A stretch of DNA of 39,224 nt, from NCBI GenBank assembly GCA_021647625.1, contig JAKIUJ010000017.1, positions 1-39,224 of the forward strand, read 5' to 3'. The notes under the pieces were generated by a model. It did no database searches. It was given only the letters and a program-made list of their open reading frames with translations, and was not told the origin of the DNA. Position numbers and translations under genes: made by a program. This DNA comes from Desulfobacula sp. GTDB lineage: Bacteria; Desulfobacterota; Desulfobacteria; Desulfobacterales; Desulfobacteraceae. Shown here one piece after another: positions 9,593 through 17,064 of this stretch; position 1 is the stretch's first letter; each line of letters opens with the position of its first letter.

Positions 9593-10755
9593 AAAATTTT
9601 GACGTAATTATAATCGGTGCAGGATCTGTGGGCGTACCAACAGCCATGGCCCTTGCACAAAACAAATTGGATGTACTGGTCATTGATGCTTTGGCATCAC
9701 CGGGACAGGGCCAGAATAAAAAAGCCATCGGCGGTATCCGGGCAACCCATTCGGACAAGGGTAAAATATCCACCTGCCAGCGCAGTATAGAGATCTTTTC
9801 CACCTGGGAGAAGACCCATGGCGATAATATCGGCTGGATTCAGAATGGTTATAGTTTTCCTGCCTATACGGATGACGATGCAAACAAATTAAAAGATCTC
9901 ATGAAGGTCCAGAAATCATTTGACCTGGATATTGAATGGCTGACGTCTGCTCAATATGAAAAACTTGTTCCCGGAATCAACACCCAAGACCTGAAAGGGG
10001 CAACCTATTCACAAAAAGACGGCAGTGCCTCTCCTTTACTTGCCATCAATGCCTTTTATTTTAAAAGCATCGAGTATGGTGCCCGGTATCGGTTCAATGA
10101 AAAAGTCACCGCCATTACCATCGTCAAGACAAAGCAGATCACAGTCACAACGGATAAAGGCCGGTACAGGGCAGCCAAGGTGATCAATGCTGCCGGAAAC
10201 CATGCCAGGCAAATTGGAGAACTGATAGGGTTGGACTTTCCGGTAGCCCCGGACAGCCATGAAGGTGCCATCACAGAACCGGTTGAACGATTCTTCGGCC
10301 CCATGATTGTCGACATGCGGCCTTCACAGGATTCCGCCACACAGGATTCTGCCAACTACTATTTTTATCAGAACAATGAAGGACAGGTCATCTTTTGTTT
10401 GACCCCCAGGCATCTGATTAAAGGGACACAAAGCGAGTCAACCTCTGTATTTCTTCCCCAGGTGGCCAAACGCATGGTTTCCCTTTTCCCCAAGCTTGCC
10501 AACCTCAAGGTCAGACGGACCTGGCGGGGCCAGTATCCCATGACACCGGACGGTTTTCCCATCGTCGGCGCTATCAAAGAATATCCCAATTTTATCAATG
10601 CCGTTGGAATGTGTGGCCAGGGTTATATGCTGGGGCCCGGACTGGGTGAATTACTAACAAGAATTGTAACAGGTCAGTTGACAGATGATGATGAAGATGC
10701 TTTAAAACATTTTAATTTATATCGGGACTTTACCGGTCTCGAACAATTTAAATAG
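9589..10755 (+). CDS. FAD-dependent oxidoreductase, DAO family (HcnC/SoxB-like catalytic subunit)
   Basis: A 388-residue flavoprotein with an N-terminal FAD-binding motif GAGSVG (residues 10-15), then the DAO-family features KAIGGIRATHS and a C-terminal MTPDGFPIVGA...GQGYMLGPGLGELL. These enzymes oxidise a C-N bond of amino acids, sarcosine, proline, hydroxyproline or opines and hand electrons to a partner. Here the partner is the iron-sulfur flavoprotein whose gene overlaps it by ATGA. The product would be an imino or oxo acid, consistent with the aminotransferase further down the cluster. The stop codon TAG is also the first three bases of a repeat-family terminus. The substrate cannot be read from the sequence. 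Confidence 0.9.
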   Translation: MKNFDVIIIGAGSVGVPTAMALAQNKLDVLVIDALASPGQGQNKKAIGGIRATHSDKGKISTCQRSIEIFSTWEKTHGDNIGWIQNGYSFPAYTDDDANKLKDLMKVQKSFDLDIEWLTSAQYEKLVPGINTQDLKGATYSQKDGSASPLLAINAFYFKSIEYGARYRFNEKVTAITIVKTKQITVTTDKGRYRAAKVINAAGNHARQIGELIGLDFPVAPDSHEGAITEPVERFFGPMIVDMRPSQDSATQDSANYYFYQNNEGQVIFCLTPRHLIKGTQSESTSVFLPQVAKRMVSLFPKLANLKVRRTWRGQYPMTPDGFPIVGAIKEYPNFINAVGMCGQGYMLGPGLGELLTRIVTGQLTDDDEDALKHFNLYRDFTGLEQFK

Positions 10756-10769
10756 TGTTTGAACGAAAA
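10753..10769 (+). repeat. Solo terminus of the 148-bp palindromic repeat family
   Basis: TAGTGTTTGAACGAAAA is identical over 17 bp to the left end of the full repeat at 34502, and the identity continues 4 bp further upstream (TAAA). The rest of the element is absent. Its TAG is the stop codon of the DAO-type gene, exactly as at livK. Confidence 0.7.
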
Positions 10770-10788
10770 ACCCAAAGGGAATCCGAAC

Positions 10789-11511
10789 ATGTTTAAAAAA
10801 GCCAAACAAAGCCGTGTATTCCAGGATGTGGTTGACCAGATACAAGATGCCATCGTCACAGGCAAGCTCGAACCCGGCACCAAACTTCCTGCAGAACGGG
10901 AACTCAAAGACATGTTCAACACAAGCCGGGGCACCTTAAGAGAAGCCCTGCGGGTACTCGAACAAAAAGGACTCATCGAAATCAAACTGGGGGTTTCAGG
11001 CGGTGCTATAGTCAAACGCATTGATGCCGAGCCCATTATTGAATCTTTAGCCCTTCTGGTAAGCTCCGGTGCTATTTCCCTTGAACATATAGCAGAATTC
11101 AGGATCAAACTTGAGGGCAGCCTTATGGAACTTGCTGCTGCACGGGCCACAAAAGAAGATATTGCCATGCTTGAATCCCTTTATGACGAGGCCAAAATCC
11201 ATTCTGAAAAAGGAGATATATTAAGCTTCCTCAAAACAGATGAAAAAATGCATACCTATATCGGTATCATAAGCCGGAACCCGGTCTTCCAGTTTGTCCA
11301 GCAAAGTATCCACGAGAACATTCATCAGTACTATGAAGAATATTTTCCAATGAATGAAGAAAGTGTTCAGGAAAATTTAAATGATCTTGAAAAAATCATT
11401 GAAGCCATGAAGACAAAAGATCCTAAGACCGCTGCCAGTCTTATTGTTGATCATGTCAAACGCTTTAATGAAATAATGCACGAGACCCTCAACTCCAAAA
11501 ACAAGGCTTAA
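10789..11511 (+). CDS. GntR family transcriptional regulator, FadR subfamily (FCD domain)
   Basis: A 240-residue regulator. The N-terminal winged HTH (about residues 8-78) has the GntR signature KLPAERELKDMFNTSRGTLREALRVLEQKGLIE. The all-helical FCD ligand domain (about 95-235) includes DEKMH and a late IVDHVKRF histidine; the middle histidine of the usual metal site seems replaced by Asn (ENLNDLEKII). The start is the ATG at 10789 with AAAGGGA upstream, not the TTG at 10759. It sits inside the cluster it probably regulates, and TGGT-N3-ACCA sites lie at the cluster promoter. The likely effector is a substrate or intermediate of the pathway. Confidence 0.9.
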   Translation: MFKKAKQSRVFQDVVDQIQDAIVTGKLEPGTKLPAERELKDMFNTSRGTLREALRVLEQKGLIEIKLGVSGGAIVKRIDAEPIIESLALLVSSGAISLEHIAEFRIKLEGSLMELAAARATKEDIAMLESLYDEAKIHSEKGDILSFLKTDEKMHTYIGIISRNPVFQFVQQSIHENIHQYYEEYFPMNEESVQENLNDLEKIIEAMKTKDPKTAASLIVDHVKRFNEIMHETLNSKNKA

Positions 11512-11674
11512 CTTTTTCCCATTCAACTCATTTAATACCACGGTTTTGCTTAAGGTTGCGAACAACAGATTTACAGGATTTTGTGATGGGTTTTACTTGC
11601 AATTTTATGTACACAGTTTTATATAAAATCTAATCAAATAATTGATTAAATTTTACAGCCGAGTGAGGGAAGAA

Positions 11675-13015
11675 ATGAAAACACCGATTGACCCAACCAT
11701 TGTTAAACAGGAAATCGATAAAATGGGGCTTGCATCTGTCGGTCTTGCTTCCATTAGAGAATTAAACCGTATTGTCAACAATATCGAAACGGCTGCCAAT
11801 GAGGCCTATATCCGCATGGAAATGGGTGTTCCAGGCCTTAATCCTCCAAAGATTGCGGTGGATGGGGAAATTGATGCATTAAAAAAAGGGGTCGGCTCCA
11901 AATATCCTCCCTTTGATGGTATCCCTGAACTAAAAGATGAGATTTCCCGATTTGTTAAACAATTCATTGATGTAGACATCAATCCTGAATCCTGCTTTCC
12001 AACAGTCGGTTCCATGCAGGGCTGCTACATGGCCATGATGTGCACCACCCGCCGCATCAAAGGTCAGAACAAAATTTTGTTTCTGGATCCGGGTTTTCCT
12101 GTTAATAAACGCCAGGCAAGCGTTATAGGTGTCCCCTTTGATAATTTTGATGTCTATGAATACAGGGGAGAAAAACTTAAGATCAAACTTGAATCCTATC
12201 TTGAAAAAGGGGATGTGGCATCTTTAATGTATTCCAATCCAAATAATCCTGCCTGGATATGCTTTACCGACAGGGAACTTGCCATCATTGGTGAACTTGC
12301 AAATAAATACAATTGTATTGTCATGGAAGATCTGGCGTATTTTGGTATGGATTTTAGAAAAGATTATTCTGTTCCGGGCCAGGCCCCGTTTATTCCTTCT
12401 GTTGCCAAATATACGGACAATTATATCCTGCTGATATCCAGTTCAAAATCTTTTTCTCTGGCAGGACAGCGTATCGGCATGACCGCGATTCCGGACAAAT
12501 TGTTCAATTCCAAAGGGAATGGGCTTGAGCCATATTTCGGCAGTGACAATTTTGGCTATGCCTATATTTTTGGCGCTATGTACGCCTTAAGCTCCGGTGT
12601 TTCCCACTCCAGTCAATATGGCCTTAGCGCCCTGTTAAAAGCGGTAAACAATGGCACATATAATTTTGTAGAAAGTGTTAAAGAATATGGTGAGCGGGCA
12701 AAGATCATGAAAACACTTTTCACCGGCAATGGATTTCTCATAGTTTATGACATGGATGATACTCAAAAAATTGGGGACGGGTTTTATTTTACCCTCTCCT
12801 ATCCCGGCTTCACCGGCGTTGAACTTGTTGAAGAACTGCTTTATTACGGCATCAGTGCTATCTCTTTGACCACCACAGGCAGTGACAGGCACGAAGGACT
12901 GAGAGCATGTGTCTCCCTTACAGGACCTGATCGATTCGGACAATTGGAAGACCGATTAAAAGCCTTTGCACTTGACCATCCCAAGGACAGTGACTTTAAA
13001 GTGATTCACTCATAA
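11675..13015 (+). CDS. Class I/II pyridoxal-phosphate aminotransferase
   Basis: A 446-residue fold-type I PLP enzyme. Visible active-site features are NPNNP at 188-192, the cofactor-binding Asp219 and Tyr222 in MEDLAYFG, the Schiff-base Lys258 in SSSKSFSLAGQR and Arg266. The start chosen is the ATG preceded by GAGGGA; the frame extends 11 codons further upstream to a TTG without support. It lies 163 bp after the GntR gene, long enough for a separate promoter, but the orientation and the next gene (44 bp on) suggest one unit. It probably interconverts the amino and oxo acid forms of the cluster's substrate; the specificity is unknown. Confidence 0.9.
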   Translation: MKTPIDPTIVKQEIDKMGLASVGLASIRELNRIVNNIETAANEAYIRMEMGVPGLNPPKIAVDGEIDALKKGVGSKYPPFDGIPELKDEISRFVKQFIDVDINPESCFPTVGSMQGCYMAMMCTTRRIKGQNKILFLDPGFPVNKRQASVIGVPFDNFDVYEYRGEKLKIKLESYLEKGDVASLMYSNPNNPAWICFTDRELAIIGELANKYNCIVMEDLAYFGMDFRKDYSVPGQAPFIPSVAKYTDNYILLISSSKSFSLAGQRIGMTAIPDKLFNSKGNGLEPYFGSDNFGYAYIFGAMYALSSGVSHSSQYGLSALLKAVNNGTYNFVESVKEYGERAKIMKTLFTGNGFLIVYDMDDTQKIGDGFYFTLSYPGFTGVELVEELLYYGISAISLTTTGSDRHEGLRACVSLTGPDRFGQLEDRLKAFALDHPKDSDFKVIHS

Positions 13016-13059
13016 ATTTTCAAATCCATTAACCCCTATTTCTTATTCAGGAGGGAAAA

Positions 13060-14691
13060 ATGAGTTCATCCAAAATTTATCAGATTACACTTGATAAACC
13101 CGAAGATTTTAAAAACATTATCCAAGGTGCCACTATCTTTGCGTCCGGTGGTGGTGGCTCCAAGACCCTGGCCTTAAAGTTTCTGGATCAAAGCGGGATT
13201 ACCGGCTGTGGTGTAAACGTGGATCTGATTGATGCAAGTGCGGTATCCGACACCTGCCGGCTGGCCTTTGTAGCCGAACTTTTCGCCCCTGAAAAAATGC
13301 TCAAGCACCCGGATTTCACCTGTGGTGCCAACGCCTATGACGACCTGATGAGCCAGGGAGATTCATCAGCATCTTCTTCTTTATCTTCTTCTTTATCTTT
13401 ATCCGATGGTTTATCCGATGGTTTATCCGGTGTCCTGTTCGGGGAAATAGGTGCGGTGAACGTGGCGGTTCCCATGATCATTGCCTTTAAAAACAATAGC
13501 TTTCTCATTGATGCCGCTTCCGTGGGCCGGGCCGTGGCAGAACTGGACATGACGGTTTTTGCCAGCAACAACACACCCATGGGCAACCTTGTGGTGGCGG
13601 CAAGGGGAGATGTTAAAGACCACTTCACGGTTACAGGGCAGCCCCAAACCCCGACAGATGCTGAAACCTTCATCACCACAACCATGAAAGAGCATGAAGA
13701 CAAATACCAGGATGTTGCCGGATTTGCCCTGTACAAAATGCAGGGCATGGCCTTAAAACCAATCTATAATCTGCCGAAATACGGGATTACACAGTCCAAA
13801 GCCATCGGAGAGGTCATGGCATCTGCAACAAGCCCTGCTGATGCCTTTCAAACCCTGATCCCGCCATTGGGACAGTCCGATGGAAATTCTTTATCAACGA
13901 TTATTCACAAAACCGTTTTTAACCTGTTCGATGGTGTGGTCGAAAGTAAACACACCACCTCGGGTTCCACATCCAACGGCATGGTCACCTATACGAACAA
14001 AAAAAACAAAGACGAAAGCTTTACCATTTATTATGAAAACGAAAATGTGCTCTCAAAATATGAGGTAACAGACGGGACAACTACCATTAGAAAGTATGCC
14101 ATCATTGCACCGGATGCCATCTGCTATCTGTTGAAAGATCAATTCTGGGAGTTCGGACTCTCCTATTCAAATTCAGAAATCGATACCAACATGGAATTTT
14201 TCAAAAACAGTGAAACCGCCGTTATCGGCATCCCCTATCCGGATATGCGCACCGATTACCTGGAAGCCTCGTTTAAAAGAGGCATTCAAAGTATCCTGGA
14301 TGCCATAAAAAATGTCCTTCACCTGGATCCCGGCATAGACTGCCCGGATACATACATCTCCATAGAAACGTTGAACAGAGTCCCAAAGCCCAACATCCAG
14401 ATCATCCCCAATGGCTGGAATGGAGATAAAGTCGGCACAGGCACCCGGCGATACCTGGTTCAAATCGATTGCCCGATTCCAGACATCTCCATACGATATA
14501 CCATGGACAACAGCCTTCCCACACTCAATTCGCCCGAATATACAGGCCCCATCCGTTACTATGCCGAACAAGGCGGTACTTTAAAAGTCATTGCCTATGA
14601 CATGACCCGGGACAACACAGGTGTTTATAAATATTTCAGCCGGGAATCCACAGCTCAACTGCCCTGCTCTCCCTGGACCCCGGACAAATAA
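13060..14691 (+). CDS. DUF917-family protein (S-methyl thiohydantoin desulfurase-like) with C-terminal CHB_HEX_C-like domain
   Basis: A 543-residue protein. Residues 1-430 follow the DUF917 pattern: GATIFASGGGG near the start, LFGEIGAVNVAVPMIIAF and DAASVGRAVAELDMTVF in the middle, and IYYENENVL with IIAPDAICYLL later. Characterised relatives act on thiohydantoins, and the family often accompanies hydantoinases. Residues 480-525 look like the CHB_HEX_C_1 beta-sandwich (IRYTMDNSLPTLNSPEYTGP), which is unusual here and makes the protein much longer than the roughly 360-380 residues common for DUF917. A Ser/Leu/Gly-rich stretch (residues 99-124) interrupts the domain. A strong ribosome-binding site (GGAGGG) precedes the ATG. 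No signal peptide is visible. Confidence 0.75.
   Translation: MSSSKIYQITLDKPEDFKNIIQGATIFASGGGGSKTLALKFLDQSGITGCGVNVDLIDASAVSDTCRLAFVAELFAPEKMLKHPDFTCGANAYDDLMSQGDSSASSSLSSSLSLSDGLSDGLSGVLFGEIGAVNVAVPMIIAFKNNSFLIDAASVGRAVAELDMTVFASNNTPMGNLVVAARGDVKDHFTVTGQPQTPTDAETFITTTMKEHEDKYQDVAGFALYKMQGMALKPIYNLPKYGITQSKAIGEVMASATSPADAFQTLIPPLGQSDGNSLSTIIHKTVFNLFDGVVESKHTTSGSTSNGMVTYTNKKNKDESFTIYYENENVLSKYEVTDGTTTIRKYAIIAPDAICYLLKDQFWEFGLSYSNSEIDTNMEFFKNSETAVIGIPYPDMRTDYLEASFKRGIQSILDAIKNVLHLDPGIDCPDTYISIETLNRVPKPNIQIIPNGWNGDKVGTGTRRYLVQIDCPIPDISIRYTMDNSLPTLNSPEYTGPIRYYAEQGGTLKVIAYDMTRDNTGVYKYFSRESTAQLPCSPWTPDK
13363..13430 (+). repeat. In-frame 12-bp tandem repeats inside the DUF917-like gene
   Basis: TCTTCTTCTTTA occurs twice in tandem (13372-13395) and GATGGTTTATCC twice in tandem (13405-13428). 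All units are multiples of three, so copy-number change alters length without a frameshift. They encode a low-complexity Ser/Leu/Asp/Gly linker. Confidence 0.8.
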
Positions 14692-14701
14692 ATCCAACCT
14701 T

Positions 14702-14735
14702 AATCCATGGGTCCTGTTATAGGGATCTATGGATT
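14702..14735 (+). terminator. Possible terminator hairpin of the oxidoreductase cluster
   Basis: AATCCAT (14702-14708) pairs with ATGGATT (14729-14735) 10 bp after the DUF917-like stop. Only a short, interrupted T-rich tract follows, so termination strength is doubtful. Confidence 0.3.
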
Positions 14736-14858
14736 GCTCCTTATTTTCAAGAAGCAATAAAAAATTTGATGGGAAAAATAAAAAAAGGTTATTTTTAACA
14801 GCCTGTCGAATGCTCAGAACAATTCCATGGTGCAGTTCAATAATAAGGATTAAAAATT

Positions 14859-15308
14859 TTATTCAATTATTACAGTTATTGCCATATTTGATTGGGTGGT
14901 TTTAATAATAATAAAGGGTTGAGACCCTGGAATATCAGATTCGCTAATCACCTCCGGAATATCCAGTTCAAAAGGCACTTTAGAGTCTAATTTGCTTAAT
15001 GCATTACCACAGATCATATTAAGCATTTCTGTCAAAGTACCCACAAGATGTTCGTCTTCAAGCGTATCACGAGATTCACCTAAAAAATTCTCAGCAACCT
15101 CTATCAGCAGATCTTTTGGCGTTACTAGTAAAAACCGCCCGTTAAAATCTCCGGAGAATTTGAGTTGACAGGCCATGTTGGCTTTTTCTTTATCCATTTT
15201 AGTTTGTGTATGCGTTTTTTGATCTCCAAACTCAATCGGCAGAAAAAACATGGTTTCCAGTACTTCAGAAATCGAAGCCTTCATCGCTGTCGTCAATGTC
15301 TTCATCAT
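14859..15308 (-). CDS. cheX: CheX-like chemotaxis phosphatase
   Basis: A 149-residue protein of the CheC/CheX/FliY fold that dephosphorylates CheY-P. The single active-site motif ExxN appears in EMLNMICGNAL (about residues 93-103), as in CheX rather than the two-motif CheC. The start ATG at 15308 follows AGGAG by 9 bp and lies inside the 3' end of the cheY-like gene (44-bp overlap), so the two are translationally linked. Its likely substrate is the adjacent receiver protein. It is the last gene of the che operon. Confidence 0.82.
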   Translation of the reverse strand: MMKTLTTAMKASISEVLETMFFLPIEFGDQKTHTQTKMDKEKANMACQLKFSGDFNGRFLLVTPKDLLIEVAENFLGESRDTLEDEHLVGTLTEMLNMICGNALSKLDSKVPFELDIPEVISESDIPGSQPFIIIKTTQSNMAITVIIE

Positions 15309-15690
15309 AATCTACTTCTCCTAAAATATCAGTAACTAAGTCTCTGATATTTTCCGGGGTAAAAGGTTTGGTGATATATCCGCGTGCGCCTGCATCCATA
15401 AACTCTTTAATTTTTGTTTCATTACCCTCTGTAGAAACAACAATAATGGGGATGTTTTTTAAAAGATCCAGGGTCTGAATGGCTTTGACAAGATCCAGAC
15501 CATTCATGACAGGCATGTTGTAGTCGGTTACAACAAGGTCGATCCAATCATTTTTCATTCGCTCAAGTGCCTGTTTTCCATCTGCTGCCTCAAGAAATTG
15601 AGCACTTGCGTATCCGGCAGACCTGAAAGTTTTTTTTATCACAGACCGCATTGGAAAAGAATCATCCACTATGAGTATTGAATATGACAT
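15265..15690 (-). CDS. cheY: CheY-like single-domain response regulator
   Basis: A 141-residue stand-alone receiver. The acidic pair D9-D10 (VDDS), phospho-acceptor Asp56 (VVTDYNMP), Ser/Thr switch (VVSTEG) and Lys108 (ITKPF) are all present, so it should be phosphorylated by the CheA at 17057. A short acidic C-terminal tail (about residues 125-141, Asp/Glu-rich) is unlike flagellar CheY. The cheX-like gene overlaps its end. Whether it talks to a flagellar motor or another output is not decided by the sequence. Confidence 0.9.
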   Translation of the reverse strand: MSYSILIVDDSFPMRSVIKKTFRSAGYASAQFLEAADGKQALERMKNDWIDLVVTDYNMPVMNGLDLVKAIQTLDLLKNIPIIVVSTEGNETKIKEFMDAGARGYITKPFTPENIRDLVTDILGEVDYDEDIDDSDEGFDF

Positions 15691-15712
15691 TGTTTTTTCC
15701 TAAATTTTATAG

Positions 15713-16561
15713 TTAAACAATATGTAACAACTCTTCAATTTGTGCCATATTAATGCCGAATTCCGCAATAATCATGGCAATATCATTCCCTGATATATTT
15801 AATTGTTTCATCGCCTGGGCCTTAAACCTGTATGAAAGGCCATCCGAACCTACACCATTTCCCGTCATCATGCAGATGCAGTCCGCAAGATAAACAGCCG
15901 CGATCTCTTTGTCTTTAATGCGGGTATCGTCAGACAGGTGATGGTGCCTAATGATCTTGATCATCTTAGGAGAAAACTTCCACATTTTTGCAATCATGGC
16001 GCCTATTTCTGCATGATCAATCCCTAAAATTTTTTTCTCGGCCTCTCTAAAACTAAAATCTTCTTTTCCCACAAGGGTTTGGATCTTTTGAAAAGAACGG
16101 GCCACATATTTTTCCAAAAGTATCTTACCAATGTCTTTTACCAAAGCTGCTGTAAATATCGTATTTTTATTTTTAAGGGACAGTTTAATAGCCACCTGCT
16201 TTGCAATCACAGCTGAGCATACTGAATATCGCCACATATCGCCGTCTTCCAATCCATACCCTTTTTGGATGCCGGACAGGGCTTTTATGCCGGATTTCAA
16301 TAGTGCAAGTTCTACCACCTGATCGATGCCAAGCATGTTCACGGCATCTTTTACCGTTTCCGCAGGGTGCTTAAGTCCAAAGAAAACAGAGTTGCAGGTT
16401 TGTAAAACACTGGCGGTTATAACAGGATCATATTGGATCACATTGGCAATATCTTCCATGGAGCTGTCGGGTTTATCCACAATAGTCAAAAGCTGATTGG
16501 TAACCGCAGGGATCGGTTTTAAGTTTCTTATTTCTTTCATCAGTCCCTGGAGGTTTTTCAT
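15713..16561 (-). CDS. HDOD domain protein
   Basis: A 282-residue protein made almost entirely of one HDOD domain (about residues 8-205, from LKPIPAVTNQLLTIVDKPDSSM onward). HDOD domains are non-catalytic relatives of HD hydrolases found with signalling proteins. Consistent with that, the HD pair is KD here (K142-D143 in ALVKDIGK). A later HDHAEIG-like segment (GIDHAEIG) keeps some histidines. The ATG overlaps the cheD stop as ATGA, so it is embedded in the che operon and probably acts as an output or adaptor of that pathway. Confidence 0.88.
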   Translation of the reverse strand: MKNLQGLMKEIRNLKPIPAVTNQLLTIVDKPDSSMEDIANVIQYDPVITASVLQTCNSVFFGLKHPAETVKDAVNMLGIDQVVELALLKSGIKALSGIQKGYGLEDGDMWRYSVCSAVIAKQVAIKLSLKNKNTIFTAALVKDIGKILLEKYVARSFQKIQTLVGKEDFSFREAEKKILGIDHAEIGAMIAKMWKFSPKMIKIIRHHHLSDDTRIKDKEIAAVYLADCICMMTGNGVGSDGLSYRFKAQAMKQLNISGNDIAMIIAEFGINMAQIEELLHIV

Positions 16562-17064
16562 ATCATTACCTCCTTTGACCCGGAGGTTTTAACATAAATA
16601 TCTCCGGTTGCAATTTCAATGCGGACCGTTCGGTTGTTGTTCCCCCCAACATTCTGTTTATTAATCATCACATTATTTTTAAAAAACATTTTTTTAAGGG
16701 CCATGTAGTTCCGTCTGCCAATATTAAAAAATCCTTTTTGATCAAGAATTTCTGCCCCGCCTGCTGCATATATTTTGATCCGGTTTTTAGCAGCACCCAG
16801 TTGATAAGCAGCTTTAAAAAGCCTGGGAATCCCTGAATCTGCAAACATGTAAGGTTTTAAAGATGCTTTTTCCTTATCAATGGATGACTCAGGCAACATA
16901 TAATGAAGTATACCGCCAACCCGAACAGCAGGATCATATATGACAAGACCGATACAAGACCCAAGAGAATACGTGACAATCGATTCTTTTGGATTGTTGC
17001 TTACCTTCATATCTGCAACACCGACAATCTGTTTCACTTGCATTCCTTTTTGACTATTAACCAT
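16558..17064 (-). CDS. cheD: CheD chemoreceptor glutamine deamidase
   Basis: A 168-residue CheD. The motifs are VGVADMKV, YSLGSCIGLVIYDP with the catalytic Cys, GGILHYMLP with the catalytic His, and a GRRNY segment near the C-terminus. CheD deamidates glutamines of methyl-accepting proteins and binds CheC/CheX-type phosphatases. The start chosen overlaps the cheA stop (ATGGTTAA), consistent with translational coupling. A downstream ATG at 17043 gives 161 residues but its AAAGGA abuts the start codon. The end overlaps the HDOD gene by 4 bp. Confidence 0.88.
   Translation of the reverse strand: MVNSQKGMQVKQIVGVADMKVSNNPKESIVTYSLGSCIGLVIYDPAVRVGGILHYMLPESSIDKEKASLKPYMFADSGIPRLFKAAYQLGAAKNRIKIYAAGGAEILDQKGFFNIGRRNYMALKKMFFKNNVMINKQNVGGNNNRTVRIEIATGDIYVKTSGSKEVMI

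Noticed and set aside
11512-11674. Searched for further TGGT-N3-ACCA operators before the aminotransferase gene
   Set aside because: None found; only a partial TACCACGGTT is present.
13363-13430. Tandem repeats considered as a phase-variation switch
   Set aside because: All repeat units are multiples of three, so slippage would not change the reading frame.
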